Shown here in pieces: positions 50,547 through 59,528 of a stretch of 64,000 nt of DNA. The stretch comes from Streptomyces tibetensis (lineage in GTDB: Bacteria > Actinomycetota > Actinomycetes > Streptomycetales > Streptomycetaceae), in contig NZ_SZVW01000015.1 in NCBI RefSeq assembly GCF_007655005.1, positions 186,001-250,000 of the forward strand. Direction: 5' to 3'. Position 1 is the first letter of the stretch, and every line of letters begins with the position of its first letter. The notes below the pieces were generated by a model that saw nothing but the letters and a program-made list of their open reading frames with translations, had not been told where the DNA came from and made no database searches. Both the position numbers and the translations under genes were made by a program.

Positions 50547-51392
50547 ATGAACGTCGGTATCGGCCTGCCCATTGGCGACCCTGCCACCCTGCTCACCTGG
50601 GCCCAGCGCGCCGACGCAGGGCCCTTCAGCACGCTCGGCCTGCTCGACCGGCTCGTCTACAACAACCCCGAGCCGCTGGTCGCGCTCGCCATCCTCGCGG
50701 GCGCCACCTCCCGCATCCGCGTCCAGACCGAGGTGCTGCTCGCCCCGCTGCGCGACACCGCCCTCCTCGCCAAGCAGGCCGCCACCTTGGATCGGATGAC
50801 CGGTGGTCGCCTGGTCCTCGGCCTGGGCATCGGCGGCCGGGACGACGACCACCAGGTCACGGGCATCGACCAACGCACCCGAGGCCGACGCCTCGACGAG
50901 CAGATGGCGGTAATGCGCCGCCTGTGGTCCGGCGAGCCGTATGGCGACGACATCGGCCCGATCGGTCCTGCGCCCGCCCGGCTCGGTGGCCCCGAGGTGC
51001 TTTTTGGCGGCTTCAAGCCCGCCGCAATCGAACGCGTCGCGCGCTGGGGTGACGGCTTCATCGCCGCCGCGGCGCTCTCCTGGGCAGGCGGCCTGTTCGA
51101 CACTGCCCGAAGGTTCTGGAAGGAGTACGAACGCGACGGCGAACCGCGCATTGTCGCGCAGGTCAACGTCGCGCTCGGCTCTGAAGGCGTGGTCCACGAC
51201 GCCCAGGCCAACATGCACGCGTACTACACCTTCACCGGAATGGCCGACCGGATGGTAGCCGGAATGCTCACCACGCCGACCGAGATCCGCGATGCGATCA
51301 CCGGCTTAGCCGACCTCGGCGCCGACGAGGTCATGCTCTACTGCTACGGCCTCGACCCGAACCAGGTAGACCGCCTTGCTGATGTCCTCTGA
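50547..51392 (+). CDS. LLM class flavin-dependent oxidoreductase
   Basis: A 281-residue luciferase-like protein. It starts MNVGIGLPIGDPATLLTWAQ with GGAGG 10 bases upstream, and has RIRVQTEVLLAPLRDTALLA, MTGGRLVLGLGIGGRDDDHQ and WSGEPYGDD. This is the F420-dependent-type LLM branch found widely in actinobacteria. The family has many oxidoreductases of unknown substrates. Its 3' end overlaps the convergent frame of an integrase relic, which suggests that the relic was inserted right after this gene. Confidence 0.9.
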   Translation: MNVGIGLPIGDPATLLTWAQRADAGPFSTLGLLDRLVYNNPEPLVALAILAGATSRIRVQTEVLLAPLRDTALLAKQAATLDRMTGGRLVLGLGIGGRDDDHQVTGIDQRTRGRRLDEQMAVMRRLWSGEPYGDDIGPIGPAPARLGGPEVLFGGFKPAAIERVARWGDGFIAAAALSWAGGLFDTARRFWKEYERDGEPRIVAQVNVALGSEGVVHDAQANMHAYYTFTGMADRMVAGMLTTPTEIRDAITGLADLGADEVMLYCYGLDPNQVDRLADVL

Positions 51393-51683
51393 CGGGGGCG
51401 TGGATGTGATCGACAGGCCTTCCCGCAGACCGCGCTGCAGGAAGGTGAGGGTGAGGTCGAGTCCGTCGATCTCACCCCGCCGGTCCTCGGCGACAGCGCG
51501 TTTGCGGCGGGCGAGGAGGTCTTCCTCCAGTTCGGCCAGCCGGGGCAGCATTTTCGGGTTGATGCTCAGCATCGGGCAGCGGATGCAGGCGCGTTCGTGG
51601 GTGCAGGGGGTGCCATACGGGCGGCCGCAGGAGCCTAGCTCGACGCGGCGCTTCAATGCGGCGAGTTCCACGACGCTGAGCAC
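51306..51683 (-). pseudogene. Site-specific integrase, C-terminal remnant
   Basis: A 125-codon frame shows the typical C-terminal tail of streptomycete tyrosine-recombinase integrases: RRVELGSCGRPYGTPCTHER, then ACIRCPMLSINPKMLPRLAE. The conserved Cys-rich segment and the following helix match that family. The catalytic domain with the Tyr is absent, and the end of the frame is antisense to the LLM gene. This marks a former integrative element near 51.5 kb. Confidence 0.75.
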
Positions 51684-51905
51684 TGGAGCCGCCAGCCAGC
51701 CCTACACCGCTTCACTCCGGATGAATTGCTGGGCGACCGAACCGCCGCGCCCATCCTCACCGAGGACTTCGCCAGTTGCGTCGCCGACTACATCGTCGAA
51801 CGTCACCACCCCGACCTCGGCGTCATCCCCTTCCCCAGAACACTGCTCATCCGCCACGTGCGTGACCTCACCTCTATCCGGACCAAGCCGCCATGCGCCA
51901 CCTGA
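51660..51905 (+). other. Coding-like fragment of unknown family
   Basis: A plus-strand frame reads GEFHDAEHWSRQPALHRFTP, then DELLGDRTAAPILTEDFASC and LGVIPFPRTLLIRHVRDLTS before TGA 51905. It has G/C-rich third positions but no start codon, and begins near where the integrase remnant starts on the other strand. Perhaps the 3' end of a gene cut by the same recombination. Confidence 0.35.
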
Positions 51906-52018
51906 CGCGGGCAACACACCGACCCAATGCCAATGCCAAGGCAGAGGAAGGCCCGTCTGCCGGAGCGAGAGGTGCTCCAGGGCCCTGTCGAGAACGCGGT
52001 GGATAAGCGCGCTCGTCG

Positions 52019-52832
52019 ATGGCGACGTGCGGAGATCGGCTATCTGTTGATGATGTGGCCGGAACCCACCTGGGGACTTTCCTCAACCAGCGCCTCCAAG
52101 AGGACGCCAGACGGGATCATCGAGTGTCACAACGCTTGGGAGGGCGGCGGGTGTTCAAGGTTCTGGCGGAGCAGTGGAAGGCGAACCAGGAACAGAAGAG
52201 GGCCATCGCGGCTGATCGGTGGGAGCAGGAAAAGCGCTGGAGAGAGGAAGACCGGGAGGAGTCCAAGGCGAGGGAAGCAGCGGAGCTGGAGAAGCAGGCG
52301 GAGAAGGAAGAGCGCACAGCGCGGAGGAGAAGGCTCGCGCGGATGAAACGTACCGCTACATCTACCGAGCCCACCTGGGCGTGCTGCGAACGGCCGCGAC
52401 CATCTCGTACGTATCCCTGACCTGCCACGAAGACACCTGGACGTTCCTCGCCCGACGGGCCTTCGGTACGTGGTCGCCGGAGTGGCTCACCAGCGTTGCC
52501 CAGGAGGGCTCGGACGTGCCGGGCCCCAGGAAGAAGACGGTGGCCTTCATCAAGAATCCCAACCTCACTCCTGGGCGCATCACCAAGCACGAAAACGGGA
52601 TGCAGACTGTCGAAGTCTCCGGCGACAACCTGGTCGCCATCCTCGAAAGGCTCTGGGATGGGGCCTACAGCCGAAACCCCTACAAGACCCTCATGGACCT
52701 CGACCCGAACCGCTCCGCCTGCGGCCCGCTCCACGCCCCCATCAGCAGCTGGCTCGAAACCTGGAACCAGGATCAGTCAGCAAGCCCGGCCGCACCCTGG
52801 TCCTCGACGAGCGGATCGCGCCTCCGGCCTGA
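52019..52832 (+). pseudogene. Coiled-coil hypothetical gene with two -1 shifts
   Basis: Three successive frames together read as one protein: a coiled-coil N-terminus (FKVLAEQWKANQEQKRAIAA, then KRWREEDREESKAREAAELE) ends near 52315 and the next frame continues ADETYRYIYRAHLGVLRTAA and LLERLWDGAYSRNPYKTLMD-like sequence (ILERLWDGAYSRNPYKTL); near 52770 the third frame ends KPGRTLVLDERIAPPA at TGA 52832. Both changes are -1. The family is unknown to me. A hairpin follows 20 bases after the stop. Decay is likelier than programmed shifting because no slippery heptamer or strong downstream structure is apparent at the first site. Confidence 0.5.
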
Positions 52833-52851
52833 CCTGATCCCGCCACACCAC

Positions 52852-52888
52852 GGGCCCCGGGGGGGAGAGAGAAGACGCCCCGGGGCCC
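52852..52888 (+). terminator. Terminator hairpin
   Basis: GGGCCCCGGGG at 52852-52862 pairs with CCCCGGGGCCC at 52878-52888 over a 15-base purine-rich loop, an 11-bp stem after the coiled-coil gene. Confidence 0.75.
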
Positions 52889-53105
52889 GGCATTTGGAGT
52901 CGTGCTGCTCAACGACGGGGGGCGCGTCCGGTGTTACGTAGTGGCGTGCGCTGTGGCCGTATAGGTTCACCAGGTTGGGCATCCGTGACGTTACGAGCTG
53001 AGCTGCTGTCGTGGACGGCTTGTACTCTGCACTCATTCGACGATCGGACGATCACGACATGCGAGCACGGGGCGGGCGTCCAGGGGCGGGAGCGCGGGGA
53101 TTTCG

Positions 53106-54659
53106 ATGAGTGACGCACATCTGATACGAAGCCGCAGACCGGGCCTCTCGGTCGGCGCGCTGATCATCGCCGGGGTCGTCCTCGTCGCGATCGGGGCCAT
53201 CGGCGCCTGGCTCCAGCACGACGCTCCCGGCCGGAGTGCGGAGCCGCGTACGGAGTTCACCGCGAACAACCCGCCCGCCGGTCTGCCCACCGCGCTCACC
53301 ACCGGCCAGCACCTGAACTGGTCCCGCTGCACCTCGCCGCCCACCGCGCGCACTGGCTACGACTGCGCCGTCATGAAGACCCCCCTCGACTACCGAGAAC
53401 CAGATGGCAGGACGATCGACGTTGCACTGATCCGCCGCAAGGCCACCGGCCCGAACGCCCGGCGCATCGGCTCGCTCGTCCTCAACTTCGGTGGCCCCGG
53501 CGTGTCCGGCGTGAGCGGATTGCCCGAACGGCTCAACCAGTACGAGCCGCTCCTCGACCGCTACGACCTGGTCTCCTTCGACCCGCGTGGCGTTGGCGCG
53601 ACCATCCCCGTGCGCTGCGGAAAGACCGCGGACGACACCGGCTACGACGGGGCCGACGCCTGCGCCGAGCACTCCGGGGCGCTCCTCCCGTACATCGGCA
53701 CCTCGCACACCGCGCGCGACCTCGACCTGATGCGCTACCTCCTCGGCGACGAGCGGCTGCACTACTTCGGGGTCTCGTACGGAACGGCGCTCGGCGCGGT
53801 CTACGCCCACCTGTACCCGTCGCACGTCGGGCGGCTCGTCCTCGAAGCGCCCGTCGATCCGACCGAGGACCTCAGCGAGGAGCAGGTGTCGCAGGTCAAG
53901 GCGGTCCAGGCGGCGTTCGACCGGTTCGCTGCGCACTGCGCGGCCCGTATCCGCCACTGCCCGACCGGCGACGGGCCCGAGGAGGCCGCGCGACGCATGG
54001 CGCGCCTGGCCCACCGCCTGGAGAAAAAGCCCGCCCCGGCCGGCGGCGGAAGGAACCTGGACGCCGACGACCTCGCGCACAGCGTCAGCGACCATCTCGT
54101 CCTCGGCACGGACGGCTGGTCGCCGCTCGCCAAGGCCCTCACCGCGCTGATCGACCACAACGACGGCGCTCCGCTGAGCAACGGCGCGGCCGACATGGGT
54201 TCCGCCGACCGCGCGGCGACCCCGCCCGACAGCAGCCGCGTCGCCCAGACCGCGATCACCTGCGCGGACTCCAGCCTGCGCCCCGACTTGGAACGCCTCG
54301 ACCGGGACGAGACCCGCGTCAAGGCCGCCTCGCCCGTCTTCGGCGCGGCCTGGTCCACCGGCGTCTACTTCTGTTACGACTGGCCGTTCGACGGCGAGCG
54401 CGTCACGCCTCAGGTGAACGCCCACGGCGCGGCCCCCGTCCTGGTGGTCGGCGGCACCGGCGACCCGACCACCCCGTATCCCGGCGCCCGCAACATGGCC
54501 CGCGCCCTGGGCGACGGTGTCGGCGTGCTCCTGACGGCCGAGGAGGAGGGCCACGGCACATACCCGCAGAACCGCTGCGTCACGGAGGCCGTCAACCAGT
54601 ACCTCCGCACGGGCCGCACCCCAGCCACGGGAACGGTGTGCCGAGGCACCATGTCCTGA
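53106..54659 (+). CDS. TAP-type alpha/beta hydrolase (tripeptidyl aminopeptidase family)
   Basis: A 517-residue secreted or membrane-anchored alpha/beta hydrolase. Residues 14-36 form a hydrophobic anchor (LSVGALIIAGVVLVAIGAIG). The nucleophile elbow is GVSYG with Ser224; the oxyanion region is NFGGPGVSG, and YDLVSFDPRGVG, PVLVVGGTGDPTTPYPGARN (acid) and EEEGHGTY (His) follow. This is the pattern of streptomycete tripeptidyl aminopeptidases and SlpD/E-like proteases, in which a C-terminal TAP domain lies at the end. The ATG at 53106 gives the anchor. Probably active outside the membrane on peptides. Confidence 0.92.
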   Translation: MSDAHLIRSRRPGLSVGALIIAGVVLVAIGAIGAWLQHDAPGRSAEPRTEFTANNPPAGLPTALTTGQHLNWSRCTSPPTARTGYDCAVMKTPLDYREPDGRTIDVALIRRKATGPNARRIGSLVLNFGGPGVSGVSGLPERLNQYEPLLDRYDLVSFDPRGVGATIPVRCGKTADDTGYDGADACAEHSGALLPYIGTSHTARDLDLMRYLLGDERLHYFGVSYGTALGAVYAHLYPSHVGRLVLEAPVDPTEDLSEEQVSQVKAVQAAFDRFAAHCAARIRHCPTGDGPEEAARRMARLAHRLEKKPAPAGGGRNLDADDLAHSVSDHLVLGTDGWSPLAKALTALIDHNDGAPLSNGAADMGSADRAATPPDSSRVAQTAITCADSSLRPDLERLDRDETRVKAASPVFGAAWSTGVYFCYDWPFDGERVTPQVNAHGAAPVLVVGGTGDPTTPYPGARNMARALGDGVGVLLTAEEEGHGTYPQNRCVTEAVNQYLRTGRTPATGTVCRGTMS

Positions 54660-55344
54660 GGCCCGTACGGATCCGCCGGGCGGCCGTCAGCACACCGGTT
54701 CGCTCGCAGGGGGCCCTGGGCGTGCACCGCCACACCGCCCGGTCCGAGACCGCCTTTGGGTGGGTGCCGGTGCGGTGGTCGGGGCGGAGCGGCCGGACGA
54801 TGCACAGGTGGGCTGCGAGGTCGCTCCGGTCGGCCTCGGCCACCGTGACGTGCCTCCCCGGCGCACGATTTGCGGCACTCCTGCCCCTCCTGGACGGTCA
54901 GTCTGCTCACCGCACAGACTCACCGCTCGTCCACCGTTCCAGTCGCCAACTCGGTGAACCTTCCCGGTCAAAGCACCAGCCGCGGTTTCCTCCAGCACTT
55001 CGGCGACCTTGCGCGCCAGCTTCGCGATGTGCGGCGGGAGATGGTCGTCCAGGGAGTCGACGTCATCACACAGGCGAGTGCGCAGCCCGTGCAGGCAGGC
55101 CACGGTGAACAGCCGCTGCTCATCGGCCTCAGCCAGCCGCTCTCCTTCCGCATCCCCCTGGCCCCACGAGAACCACCGTTGCGCGTCCTGGTCGTCCTCG
55201 GGGGGAAGCGGCCCCGCCGAGCATCCCGGCGACTTCGTGCCGGTCCCCATCCCTCGGGCCGGCCGCCGGGCTGCGCTGCTGCCGGGCCTGGAGGTAGGAC
55301 GCGAGGGTGTCCATGGCCATGCTGGTGCGCTGACCGTAGGCGGC
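54660..55344. other. Decayed stretch with several coding-like pieces
   Basis: Minus-strand pieces in different frames look coding, including EADRSDLAAHLCIVRPLRPD (about 54700-54860) and DDHLPPHIAKLARKVAEVLE within a longer helical piece (about 54960-55230, with RLFTVACLHGLRTRLCDDVD). None has a start codon or known family. No intact gene is present; the stretch looks like remains of old small genes. Confidence 0.35.
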
Positions 55345-55465
55345 GACCAGCACGGTGTCGCCAGCCGCTTGGCCGGGCGGTGACGGTCAGGCGGGCGCCC
55401 AGGAGGTGTGTCTGGCCGGCCGCGATCGTCAGACCCAGGCCGGTCCCTGTCCCCAGCACCGTGAT
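55345..55465 (-). pseudogene. Histidine kinase C-terminal remnant (minus strand)
   Basis: The minus strand reads GTGTGLGLTIAAGQTHLLGA, then RLTVTARPSGG after a frame change and DTVLVA. This is the last glycine box and end of a HATPase_c domain of a sensor kinase. Nothing of the dimerisation or sensor domains remains. Confidence 0.6.
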
Positions 55466-55516
55466 CCGAAAACTGCTGACGGCAGGGGGTGTGTGGGTCT
55501 GCCAGGAGGTCGGGCG

Positions 55517-55640
55517 GGCTCTGGCCTCGGCCTAGGCCTGGCCATCGTGCGGGATGTCGCGAAGTCGCACGGCGGCACTGCCTTCGCATGCACAGGAAGA
55601 GGCGGCGGCGCGGAAGTCTGGTTCAGCGCGAGCGGCGCGA
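55517..55640 (+). pseudogene. Histidine kinase C-terminal remnant (plus strand)
   Basis: The plus strand reads GSGLGLGLAIVRDVAKSHGG, then TAFACTGRGGGAEVWFSASG, the final glycine box and last strand of a different HATPase_c kinase. It lies 52 bp from the opposite-strand remnant and points the other way. There is no start and no upstream kinase sequence in the window. Confidence 0.65.
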
Positions 55641-55722
55641 ACGGCTCACGACTGGTGCGGCGAGTCTCGCTCACGGCGGGCCGTCCGGAATCGGGGCCGG
55701 CTGGACGACAGCAGGGGGTCAG

Positions 55723-56982
55723 TCACCGGGCGGACTCCGGCGCGACTGCCGGTTGTTCGGCCTCGGAACCAGACGGGACGCCGATGCGCAACTGCCCGGG
55801 CCGCTGTGCTCTGTCTGCGCGGGCCAGGGTGAGCGCGGCAGTCATGGCCAGAACGACGAGGGCCGCGCCCGAGAGGAGGAAGGCGTCCTTGACTCCGGTG
55901 AGTGCGATGGCGGTCGAGGCCACGAAGGGGGAAACGGCCAGGGCTCCTGCCACACCGGCCTCCCACAGGCCCAACGCCTTCGCCAGATGGTGGCTCGGTA
56001 TGCGTTGCTGCACCAGTGCGATCAGCGGGATGTCGGTGAGGGCCGAGGCCAGCCCGGTGGCGATCAGGAGCACTGTGGCCCCGGCAGTGGAGGTGACGAT
56101 TCCGAGCGGCGCACGGAAGATTCCGAGCAGGGCCCAGGCCAGCACCGCCGCCAGGGCGAGCCTGCGCATCCGCAGGCCGGCCAACAGGAGCGCCCCCGCC
56201 ACTTCCGCGACCCCGGCGACGCCCAGCAGCAGGCCGTAGCGGCCACCTTGCCCCACGACGGCGACCAGCCCCACCGTCAGGAAGCCACTGGTCAGAGCGA
56301 GGGCGAGCACGAAGGTCACGATGACCACCAGCACGTCGGGAGCGGCCCGAACGGCCCTGAGCCCGGCGGCGAGATCGGCCCACAGGCCCGCCTGGTCGGC
56401 GGCCAGGACGGGGCGGGTCACGCGGATGGCGGCCACGGCGGCCGCCGAACCGAGGAAGGTCAGGCCGTTGACCACCAGCGCCGCCCGCATGGAGCCGTAG
56501 GCCAGCAGCGGCGCGAGCATGAGCGGGCCGACGAAGAAGGCGGCCCGGAAGGCGACTTGCAGCAGCCCGTTGGCCTGTTGCAAACGGTCGGCCGGGACGA
56601 TCTGCGTGACAATGGCGTTGCGGGCCGGGGCGAACGGGGCGCCGATCAGGGCCAGCAGCGCCGTTGTCACCACGAGCAGGGGCAGGTTCAGCAGGCCGAG
56701 GGACAGCAACACCGCGGCCACCGCCACCACGGCGACCCGGGCCAGATCGGTGGCGATCATCAGCTTGCGGCGGTCGTAACGGTCGGCGTACGAGGCGGAC
56801 ACGAACGTGGCCAGGAACGCGGGCGCGAACGCGGACACGCTGACCACGGCGACGGCCGACGGGTCCTTCGTCAGCGACCAGGCCAGCCAGGCGGTCGCGG
56901 CGGAGTACAGGCCGTCGCCGAAACGTGAGACGGCCTGGCCGACGAAGAGAAGCAGGAAATCGCGGTCCCTGAGCAGTGACAT
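55723..56982 (-). CDS. MFS transporter
   Basis: A 419-residue major-facilitator permease of the MFS_3/enterobactin-exporter-like set with 12 predicted helices. Seen: FLLLFVGQAVSRFGDGLYSA, the loop 2-3 motif SASYADRYDRRKLMIATDLA, APFAPARNAIVTQIVPADRL and LQQANGLLQVAFRAAFFVGP. It starts at 56982 (MSLLRDRDF), 52 bp downstream of the ArsR-type gene and separated by a dyad, so the pair is most likely a repressor with its drug or metabolite exporter. The C-terminus is hydrophilic. Confidence 0.92.
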   Translation of the reverse strand: MSLLRDRDFLLLFVGQAVSRFGDGLYSAATAWLAWSLTKDPSAVAVVSVSAFAPAFLATFVSASYADRYDRRKLMIATDLARVAVVAVAAVLLSLGLLNLPLLVVTTALLALIGAPFAPARNAIVTQIVPADRLQQANGLLQVAFRAAFFVGPLMLAPLLAYGSMRAALVVNGLTFLGSAAAVAAIRVTRPVLAADQAGLWADLAAGLRAVRAAPDVLVVIVTFVLALALTSGFLTVGLVAVVGQGGRYGLLLGVAGVAEVAGALLLAGLRMRRLALAAVLAWALLGIFRAPLGIVTSTAGATVLLIATGLASALTDIPLIALVQQRIPSHHLAKALGLWEAGVAGALAVSPFVASTAIALTGVKDAFLLSGAALVVLAMTAALTLARADRAQRPGQLRIGVPSGSEAEQPAVAPESAR

Positions 56983-57021
56983 GCCGCCACTGTCGGATCC
57001 CCTCGCACACCTGATCCACTT

Positions 57022-57039
57022 ATTAGGCAGATGGCTAAT
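57022..57039. promoter_or_regulatory. Candidate ArsR-type operator overlapping the regulator stop
   Basis: ATTAG at 57022-57026 and CTAAT at 57035-57039 are inverted arms around an 8-bp spacer, one helical turn from centre to centre. The right arm contains the stop codon of the regulator, and the site is 40-57 bp before the transporter start. This A/T-rich dyad in GC-rich DNA is a good repressor-site candidate. Confidence 0.5.
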
Positions 57040-58147
57040 CAATGGGGTCAGTGGCGTGCAGAAAGCTCTCCAGGCTGGGAGCGAGATTCGCCACCTGCCC
57101 GGGCAGGAGCCGGTACAGGACGTAGTAGCCCTCACGGCGGCGCTCGAGCAGGCCCGCGTCCGCCAGGACGCGCAGGTGCTTGGACAGCGCGGCCTCGCTG
57201 ACGCCGACGAGCGGGGCCAACTCCTGGGTGCTGCGCGGCCGTTCGGCGATCAGCCGGAGGGCGCGCAGGCGGGTGTCGTCGGCGAGCGCGCGGAGCATGC
57301 CGACGAGCTGCGCGGGAGGAATCCTGGGGCGGGCTTCCCGGGCGATCGACGAGACGGGAAAGACGAGCCCGAGGGGCCAGGGGCCGTCGCAGTTGACCCG
57401 TACGTGCGGCCACACATAGGCGCTGGGGGCGAGCAGCAGGGTGTCGTCCGGGCCGATGGCGACCTCGTGGTCGTGCGGGCGCTCCAGCCAGAAGCGTTCG
57501 GCCTGTCGGTCGCTGCGCACCTCCGGCCACAGGCCGCGGAGCATGCCGTACAGTCCGCGCTGTTCGATCTGGTGCCCGGCCTCGCTCACCCCGGCGGCCA
57601 GTTCCGGTTCGATCCGCGCCCATTCCTCCTCGAACGCCTCCCGCCAGTAGCGTTCCAGCATGCTCAGGAACCTTTCGAGGAGCGCGAGGGGGTCGTCCAG
57701 GAGCATCGCGGCCATCGCTTCATCGCTTTCGCGTGCGACACGCTCCCGCAGCAGGGCGCGTACCTCCGGTTCCCGCAGCGCGTGAGGATCCCTGCCCTCG
57801 CCGCCGCCCGGCCACGGCGACAGCAGCGGGATAGCGAACTCCAGCCGGACCAGCTCCGGGTCCGCCGTACGCAGGCCGGCCAACTCGCTGGCGAAGTCCG
57901 CCAGCCCACCGGTCGGCCGCGGAAAGAGGAACTCGGGAAAGTACGAGCGCACCGCGTATGAGAACGCCTCGATCTCCCGCTTCAGCGCCGGCGACAGCTT
58001 GCGCATCGCGCGTACCCAGCCGTGTTGGACGGGGTGGTGCTTGGGCTCCACCAGCACATGAAGGCTCAGTACGGCTTCCATCGCCGGCGAGTAGGCGAAC
58101 CCCACCCGCTCCGCACCACCGGCGGGCACCCGGAACACGATCGTCAT
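57035..58147 (-). CDS. DUF5937/ArsR-type winged-helix regulator
   Basis: A 370-residue regulator. The N-terminal two thirds form a DUF5937-like domain (RVGFAYSPAMEAVLSLHVLV; PHDHEVAIGPDDTLLLAPSA) and the last 90 residues an ArsR-type winged helix (LADDTRLRALRLIAERPRST then LAPLVGVSEAALSKHLRVLA). It has no cysteine metal site in the HTH. Such proteins are typical of streptomycetes beside transporters. The adjacent MFS gene downstream is the expected target, through the dyad at 57022. Confidence 0.9.
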   Translation of the reverse strand: MTIVFRVPAGGAERVGFAYSPAMEAVLSLHVLVEPKHHPVQHGWVRAMRKLSPALKREIEAFSYAVRSYFPEFLFPRPTGGLADFASELAGLRTADPELVRLEFAIPLLSPWPGGGEGRDPHALREPEVRALLRERVARESDEAMAAMLLDDPLALLERFLSMLERYWREAFEEEWARIEPELAAGVSEAGHQIEQRGLYGMLRGLWPEVRSDRQAERFWLERPHDHEVAIGPDDTLLLAPSAYVWPHVRVNCDGPWPLGLVFPVSSIAREARPRIPPAQLVGMLRALADDTRLRALRLIAERPRSTQELAPLVGVSEAALSKHLRVLADAGLLERRREGYYVLYRLLPGQVANLAPSLESFLHATDPID

Positions 58148-58218
58148 GACTCGCCATCCTCGCCGTCCGGCGTCCCCGGAGGGAGCGTGCCACGCGAGAC
58201 GGTGGACGGCAATGCTGG

Positions 58219-58778
58219 TCAGCGGTGGTGGCGACCGCCGTGGTGGTGGCCGCTTCCGTGGCGGTGGTGGTCCCAGGACTCGTTGTCGATGAAGCGTCCG
58301 TGGTCGTTGCGGAGGGTGGCGGTGTCGGAGCGGTTGTTTCCCACATGTAGTGGCTGCGGTCCTGGTACAGGTCGCTGTCGGTGTCGCGGCCGTGGCCGGT
58401 GTAGATGCGCACGGTGGCGCGACCCTCGAGGCGGTAGTCGTCGAAGGTGTAGGTGCGGCCGTCTTCGTCCTGGAGGGTCCAGCCGTCGAGGTTGACGCTG
58501 CGGCGGCCGGTGTTGGTGATTTCCACCCACTCGCGGTTCAGGGAGCGGTCGGAGCGGCCGTTCCGGCCGGGGGAGTCGTACTGGACGTCCGAGATCTTCA
58601 CCTTGGGCCGCTCGGGGCGGGCGTGGTCGGCGGCGGACGCCGGCAGGGCGACCTCCGAGACGAGGGCGCCGGCGGTGAGCGTGGCGGCCATGAGACGTCG
58701 AGCAGAAGCGGATTGCGGGCCCTGACAGGACTGCAGAGCGATGCCGGCGCCGCCAGCCGCGGGTGACCGCCGTTGCAT
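58219..58778 (-). pseudogene. Lamin-tail domain (LTD) secreted protein, one frameshift
   Basis: A gene of about 185 codons starting at ATG 58778. A signal peptide (LMAATLTAGALVSEVALPAS, ending ASAAD) is followed by an LTD domain: VKISDVQYDSPGRNGRSDRS, EWVEITNTGRRSVNLDGWTL and DLYQDRSHYMW. After MW the frame changes and continues NNRSDTATLRNDHGRFIDNE and SWDHHRHGSGHHHGG, the normal ending of these proteins, to TGA 58219. The shift lies at about 58345. Without it this would be a normal secreted nucleic-acid-binding-like LTD protein. Sequencing error or recent mutation are both possible. Confidence 0.8.
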
Positions 58779-58875
58779 CGCCGTCGCGGCTGACGCTTGG
58801 CGGCCACCCGCTGATGGCCCGGCACGCTTCAGGCAGCACTCCCCGCTGTGGGGTGGCGAGCGTGCTCGTTCGGAG

Positions 58876-59355
58876 TCATCCCTGGTCCTCTGAGGAGGGG
58901 TAGATCCGCCACAGCTGGGAGAGGTTCGGCCCGCCCCACATGCGGGTCAGGCCTACCAGCCGGTCGTTGCCCTGAAGGTGGTCGGCGATGGCCAGGGCGT
59001 AGCGTGGGTGCACGACCGAGACCATGTAGAAGTCGTTGCCGCGCTCTGCGTGGGAGACCAGGCGCCAGTGCTGGTTGAGGCTGTCGGTGCGTTCTCGAAG
59101 TGTCACGATGTCGGGCGGGTTGGCCCCTGCGGTGAGGCAGCGGTGGTTGGCGTACGACTCGATGCGCACGGTGCCATCGGCGTTCTGCCGCAGGAACCAC
59201 CGGTGCGAGTTGTTGTCCTTGGCGAATGGGTCTTGTGCCCAGGTCTGGGTGTGGTTGCCGACACCGTCGTGCCAGTCGTTGCACATGAAGTAGGTGCCGG
59301 TGACGTGGTGGGTCATCGTCACCGATCCGCCCGCGAGCAGGAGGAGGTCGCTCAA
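58876..59355 (-). CDS. Ricin-type beta-trefoil lectin
   Basis: A 159-residue protein with ricin-type repeats: HRWFLRQNADGTVRIESYAN, HRCLTAGANPPDIVTLRERT, NQHWRLVSHA and SQLWRIYPSS, with QxW-like motifs at the ends of subdomains. The start TTG at 59355 is preferred because GAGGAG lies 8 bases upstream; the first in-frame ATG is at 59316, which would remove a hydrophobic stretch (LSDLLLLAGGSV). It is the third ricin-type domain of the window, and like those in the toxin-like cluster it has no signal peptide. Confidence 0.75.
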   Translation of the reverse strand: MSDLLLLAGGSVTMTHHVTGTYFMCNDWHDGVGNHTQTWAQDPFAKDNNSHRWFLRQNADGTVRIESYANHRCLTAGANPPDIVTLRERTDSLNQHWRLVSHAERGNDFYMVSVVHPRYALAIADHLQGNDRLVGLTRMWGGPNLSQLWRIYPSSEDQG

Positions 59356-59528
59356 GTCAGTGCTCCTCAGCCTCGAGTGTCTTTCACAGGAGCGGATGCC
59401 CCTGCAACTCAGCGTAGGCAACCAACTGTTGTGCAAGAGCGTGGCGAACCGGTCGTTTCCCGAGGCCACAGCCTGTCTGGAGGGTCTCGAACGGGTGGAC
59501 GGCGACACTCGGCCCACCTAACCGAGCG

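Noticed and set aside
52300..52330. Programmed -1 frameshift in the coiled-coil gene.
   Set aside because: No X_XXY_YYZ heptamer is evident and a second shift occurs later, so decay or read error is simpler.
52773..53036. Minus-strand 87-codon frame before the TAP-type hydrolase.
   Set aside because: It is largely the complement of the terminator and promoter region and has no family resemblance.
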